From contig JBGOYH010000076.1 of NCBI GenBank assembly GCA_041479575.1, forward strand, positions 1 through 9,403: 9,403 bases of DNA, given 5' to 3'. Origin of the DNA: DASPPK01 sp041479575 (lineage in GTDB: Archaea > Thermoproteota > Bathyarchaeia > Bathyarchaeales > Bathycorpusculaceae). Shown in pieces: positions 6,844 to 9,403 of the stretch (its first letter is position 1; every line of letters begins with the position of its first letter). Under the pieces are notes generated by a model that searched no databases, had not been told where the DNA came from, and worked only from the letters and a program-made list of their open reading frames with translations. Position numbers and translations under genes: made by a program.

Positions 6844-7404
6844 ATGAAGAGAAGCTCAGAAAGTGAATCTGCAACTCAATTACTTGCTGAAGCAATTGTT
6901 TTTATAGCTTTATCTGCAGCATTGAACAGCATTAAATTGTATCAGTTGCCCTATGGTGGTTCGGTTACTCTTGCCGGAATGGTGCCTGTGCTCTGGCTTT
7001 CCTTGCGCAGAGGCCCTGTTGTTGGAACATATGCTGGCATCGTTCTAGGGCTTGTCGTAATGATGATTGAACCATACCTGTATTATCCAGCGCAAGTATT
7101 GTTAGACTATCCAATAGCCTTCGGAGCACTTGGATTGGCTGGCATCTTTAGAAAGCGACCAGTGATAGGGGTTGGTGTTGGCATGCTTGGACGTTTCATT
7201 TCGCACTTCGTCTCGGGCGTCTTCTTCTTTTCCATGTACGCAAAGGGCTGGGGATTGGATCCCGTAACGTATTCCATAGCCTATAACGGCAGTTATCTTC
7301 TTCCAGAGTTCGTTGTAAGCGCAGTTATAATCTACTTGCTTTCAAAGAAGAGACTGTTAGACTTTAACGTGTATCCGCGGCTGAGGAAATCAATTCAGAG
7401 TTAG
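6844..7404 (+). CDS. thiT: Thiamine-binding S-component of an ECF transporter
   Basis: A 186-residue hydrophobic membrane protein with about six membrane segments, which captures thiamine outside the cell and works with an ECF energising module (EcfT plus two ATPases). ThiT hallmarks are YGGSVTLAGMVPVLWLSLR (37-55), YPAQVLLDYPIAFGALGLAG (81-100), GRFISHFVSGVFFF (116-129) and SIAYNGSYLLPE (144-155). H121 and N148 match the thiamine-contacting His and Asn of characterised ThiT proteins, and W136 is a candidate for the ring-stacking Trp. No EcfA or EcfT gene is in the window, so the module must be shared from elsewhere. The TPP riboswitch directly upstream supports the substrate. The start is ATG 6844 rather than the in-frame ATG at 6805, which lies inside the aptamer. 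The last ~12 codons run into a relic of a KaiC-like gene read in another frame. Confidence 0.92.
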   Translation: MKRSSESESATQLLAEAIVFIALSAALNSIKLYQLPYGGSVTLAGMVPVLWLSLRRGPVVGTYAGIVLGLVVMMIEPYLYYPAQVLLDYPIAFGALGLAGIFRKRPVIGVGVGMLGRFISHFVSGVFFFSMYAKGWGLDPVTYSIAYNGSYLLPEFVVSAVIIYLLSKKRLLDFNVYPRLRKSIQS

Positions 7405-7636
7405 AAACAGGGATTAAAGGATTTGACGAGTTCATTAGTGTGGAATTGAGTCTGGTCCGTGGAACGTCATGGATCTCCAAGTACTGAAAGAACAGTCTTT
7501 GCCATGCAGTTTCTCTAGGAAGGATCCAAGAGAGACAATCTCTTTCGATGTGCGGGACAAATCTTTTCCCTGCTTGAAAACACACTTCAAATCCTTCGGT
7601 TGGAAAACGAAATGCATAGGACCTCTAAAGAAATGT
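7368..7636 (+). pseudogene. Decayed 5' part of a KaiC/RecA-like ATPase gene
   Basis: The 248-base gap after thiT is not empty: pieces of one protein can be read in three successive frames. From 7371 the frame gives ELETGIKGFDEFIS, like the TGIxGLDELLxGG opening of KaiC-family ATPases. From 7471 the next frame gives GSPSTERTVFAMQFL, a P-loop whose expected GKT has become ERT, followed at once by a TAG. From 7517 the third frame gives ETISFDV and later HFKSFGWKTK, like the FxSFGWDLE segment that follows the P-loop strand in KaiC proteins. Small insertions and deletions account for the frame changes; around the P-loop one lost G and one gained A explain the sequence. There is no start codon in the first frame, and Walker B and everything after it is missing, so only about 90 residues' worth remains. 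The family call rests on eye-matched motifs. Confidence 0.6.
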
Positions 7637-7640
7637 TGAG

Positions 7641-7646
7641 GGTGAT
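7641..7646 (+). promoter_or_regulatory. Ribosome binding site of the HypE-like gene
   Basis: GGTGAT, within a longer GAGGGTGAT, sits six bases before the ATG at 7653. It is a strong match to the archaeal anti-Shine-Dalgarno sequence and supports this start. No convincing TATA box is seen before it, so the gene may be read from the thiT transcript. Confidence 0.6.
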
Positions 7647-7652
7647 GCAGAC

Positions 7653-8654
7653 ATGGGAAAGCTTTCAAGCCAACATCTGAAGAAGCTGTTAAGCTGCATT
7701 AAGAAAGATCCAATGGTCATAGTTCCTCCTCTGCCTGGATTTGATTCGGGCGTGCACTTGATCGATGACAAGTGTCTGGTTGTTTCAACTGACCCATGCA
7801 TTGGAGTGCCCAAGAAATGGTTCGGTTGGTTCCTGATACATTATGCAGCCTCTGATGTAGCGTTGTTCGGTGCAAAACCACAATACTGCACCATAAATCT
7901 ACTCGGCCCTCCAGCAACTGCCCCCAGAACCTTTTATAAGGTCATGAACCAAGCGTGCAAAGCCGCTGATGAAATTGAATTGAGTATTGTGACTGGACAC
8001 ACAGGAACCTACCAAGGCTTATCAACGCTTATCGGCGTTTGTACGGCTTATGGAGTAATTGAAAAAAGCCGATTAATAACTCCTGGAGGCGCTAAAGCAG
8101 AAGACTGTATTGTGTGTACTAAGAATATTGGACTCGAAATTGCTGTTAATCTCTGCTTGACTCGTGAAGCTGAGGCAAAAAGGATGTTAGGTGTCGAAAG
8201 GACAGAAGAACTCAAGAAACTTGTCACCATGCAGAGCTGCGTCAAGGACGCGTCGTTGATGAGCAAAAGCGATGCGGTCCACGCTATGCATGACGCTACT
8301 GAAGGAGGACTGGTGGCGGCGTTGAACGAGATGGCTGAGGCTTCGGGACTGGGTTTTCATATAGATTTTGATAGAATTCCAATCGCACCAGAATCCCACG
8401 AGTTAAAGGAACATTTCCGATTATCAGATACACAACTGCTGTCCATGTCTTCAACTGGCACAGTCTTGGCAGCCATCAGACCTGAATCCAAGGATGCTGT
8501 GGTAAGAAAGCTGAGGCGAAATGGAATAAGTGCCAGCGTGTTGGGAGTCTTCACGGAAAGTCCGAGACGCATACTTGTTAGAGGTGGAAAAGCAACCTCC
8601 TTTCCGAGGGCCGGAGAGGACCCTTACGAGAGGATCCTTTCTGGGCAACTGTAG
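7653..8654 (+). CDS. AIR-synthase-family protein, HypE-like without the C-terminal cysteine
   Basis: A 333-residue PurM-fold ATP-dependent enzyme of the AIR synthase, HypE, ThiL and SelD superfamily. The N-terminal half shows STDPCIGV (45-52), the HypE-type ATP/metal segment, then HYAASDVALFGAKP (63-76). MHDATEGGLVAALNEMAEA (212-230) matches the HypE hallmark MRDPTRGGLATALNEIA, and SSTGTVLAAI (266-275) matches the C-terminal glycine strand. True HypE ends in a flexible tail with a terminal Cys that carries the carbamoyl/cyano group; this protein ends in SGQL with no Cys. The usual GDT motif reads TGHTGT (114-119). The ThiL motifs DLSDGL and SGGEDYEL are absent despite the nearby thiamine riboswitch, and SelD's N-terminal Cys/Sec motif is absent too. 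The reaction is unknown. It overlaps convergent fdhD by 31 bases. Confidence 0.8.
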   Translation: MGKLSSQHLKKLLSCIKKDPMVIVPPLPGFDSGVHLIDDKCLVVSTDPCIGVPKKWFGWFLIHYAASDVALFGAKPQYCTINLLGPPATAPRTFYKVMNQACKAADEIELSIVTGHTGTYQGLSTLIGVCTAYGVIEKSRLITPGGAKAEDCIVCTKNIGLEIAVNLCLTREAEAKRMLGVERTEELKKLVTMQSCVKDASLMSKSDAVHAMHDATEGGLVAALNEMAEASGLGFHIDFDRIPIAPESHELKEHFRLSDTQLLSMSSTGTVLAAIRPESKDAVVRKLRRNGISASVLGVFTESPRRILVRGGKATSFPRAGEDPYERILSGQL

Positions 8655-9400
8655 ACGTTCATCCGATTTCCTCGGACGAAACCCGCTAGAGTCACGTTGG
8701 CTTTCTTGGCAATGATGATGCCTGAATCTATTGCAGCGGCAATTGAAGCCACTATGGGCAAACCTACTGTTGCTGATTTCATGACCATGTCGCCCGTCAA
8801 TCTCCCTGTTGAAGCAAGGAAGCACTTCCCGAGATCGGCCTTGTTCATGATCGCCATGCCTATGGCTTTGTCCACGGCATTGTGACGTCCAACATCTTCA
8901 GCGAAAGCTACGGTAGTTCCATCATCTCGAAAAATGGCGGCAGCGTGTACTCCACCGGTTTTTCGAAAGACAGACGCCGAATTCAGTTTGTTGACGCAAT
9001 CCAGTATCATTCTGGCCTGGATTTTCAGGGTTGACTTTATTTTTGTCAGTCTACGTGTTGGCTTATAGGGTCCTTGCATTCCGCATGCAGAAAGGATTAC
9101 TCTTCCAAAGTGTCTTGAGAATCTCAGTTTCTTCTCAGCATCCACGCTTGATACGAGCCTCACCAGGCAAACGTCGTCTTTGGCTTCTATTTCCTCAATC
9201 TCAGTTATGGATTTCACGATTCCTTCAGAAGCGAGATGCCCTACTGCCAGTTCTTCCAAGTTTGAAGGAGAACAGAAAATTATCGCATAGAAAGATCGAT
9301 TTATGAATAGGTTTAGAGGCTTTTCTTGCGCCACACAGTCTTTGATATGGCGTGATTCTCTTTTGGTAAGGTCTATTCTAACAATTTCAACTTCCTTCAA
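8624..9400 (-). CDS. fdhD: FdhD-family formate dehydrogenase sulfurtransferase (start may lie outside)
   Basis: A 258-residue FdhD protein; the family passes sulfur from a cysteine desulfurase to the molybdenum/tungsten bis-MGD cofactor of formate dehydrogenase. Diagnostic segments are the start of the domain at VAQEKPLNLFINRSFYAII (23-41), TGGVHAAAIF (148-157), EDVGRHNAVDKAIG (168-181), STGRLTGDMVMKSATVGLP (197-215), and GFVRGNRMNVY (240-250). The usual CGxC sulfur-carrying motif reads CGMQ (106-109), so only the first cysteine remains. The ORF reaches base 9400 with a TTG three bases from the window edge and stays open beyond, so the true start may be upstream; little of the domain should be missing. 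Its 3' end overlaps the HypE-like gene. No formate dehydrogenase gene is in view. Confidence 0.88.
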   Translation of the reverse strand: MKEVEIVRIDLTKRESRHIKDCVAQEKPLNLFINRSFYAIIFCSPSNLEELAVGHLASEGIVKSITEIEEIEAKDDVCLVRLVSSVDAEKKLRFSRHFGRVILSACGMQGPYKPTRRLTKIKSTLKIQARMILDCVNKLNSASVFRKTGGVHAAAIFRDDGTTVAFAEDVGRHNAVDKAIGMAIMNKADLGKCFLASTGRLTGDMVMKSATVGLPIVASIAAAIDSGIIIAKKANVTLAGFVRGNRMNVYSCPERILS

Positions 9401-9403
9401 GAA

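Noticed and set aside
7435..7668. Minus-strand frames in the gap between thiT and the HypE-like gene
   Set aside because: Their translations have no recognisable motif, while the plus strand carries consecutive ATPase motifs; they are best explained as antisense of the relic.
7653..8654. Assignment of the PurM-fold gene as ThiL (thiamine monophosphate kinase), suggested by the thiamine riboswitch and ThiT upstream
   Set aside because: The ThiL motifs DLSDGL and SGGEDYEL are absent, while MHDATEGGL and SSTGTVLAAI match the HypE group.
8451..8825. A 124-codon minus-strand frame across the junction of the HypE-like gene and fdhD
   Set aside because: It overlaps two genes with strong family motifs, in other frames, and its Ser/Cys/Arg-rich translation looks like a shadow.
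1..9403. tRNA genes, CRISPR arrays, insertion sequences or attachment sites
   Set aside because: All gaps are short and were read on both strands; no cloverleaf, repeat array, transposase or terminal inverted repeat was seen.

Overview
The window looks like a chromosomal segment of an uncultured archaeon. The evidence is an archaeal-type valyl-tRNA synthetase, an archaeal-style aspartate dehydrogenase, TATA-like boxes about 30-45 bases before start codons, and strong GGAGG or GGTGA ribosome binding sites on internal genes. A member of the TACK group such as Bathyarchaeia would fit, but that is an inference from the style of the proteins; no rRNA is present to settle it. Coding density is high and no phage, insertion sequence, CRISPR array or tRNA was seen.

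Layout: (1) 2-208, the acidic C-terminal tail of a protein that starts outside the window. (2) 304-3444 on the plus strand: an AcuC/HDAC-type deacetylase, a class V PLP aminotransferase and a GNAT acetyltransferase. The deacetylase and the aminotransferase each have their own TATA-like box; the GNAT gene probably shares the aminotransferase transcript. (3) 6678-3447 on the minus strand: valS followed 19 bases later by an aspartate dehydrogenase (nadX), a probable two-gene operon that ends 2 bases from the GNAT stop. (4) 6679-6843: a compact divergent control region. A near-symmetric TATA box can serve valS leftward and thiT rightward, and a well-conserved TPP riboswitch lies directly against the thiT start codon. 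(5) 6844-7404: thiT, the thiamine-binding S-component of an ECF transporter. (6) 7368-7636: what looks like a decayed, frameshifted start of a KaiC-like ATPase gene, hidden in an apparently empty gap. (7) 7653-8654: a HypE-like AIR-synthase-family protein. (8) 9400-8624 on the minus strand: fdhD, convergent with the HypE-like gene and overlapping its 3' end by 31 bases.

Functional reading: vitamin B1 uptake is controlled by TPP through a translational riboswitch in which the Shine-Dalgarno sequence itself forms part of the ligand-binding helix. NadX makes iminoaspartate for NAD synthesis. FdhD points to a molybdenum- or tungsten-dependent formate dehydrogenase-like enzyme elsewhere in the genome. 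The most notable items are the archaeal TPP riboswitch with a possible competing hairpin, the KaiC-like gene relic, FdhD lacking the second cysteine of the usual CGxC motif, and a HypE relative lacking the catalytic C-terminal cysteine tail.
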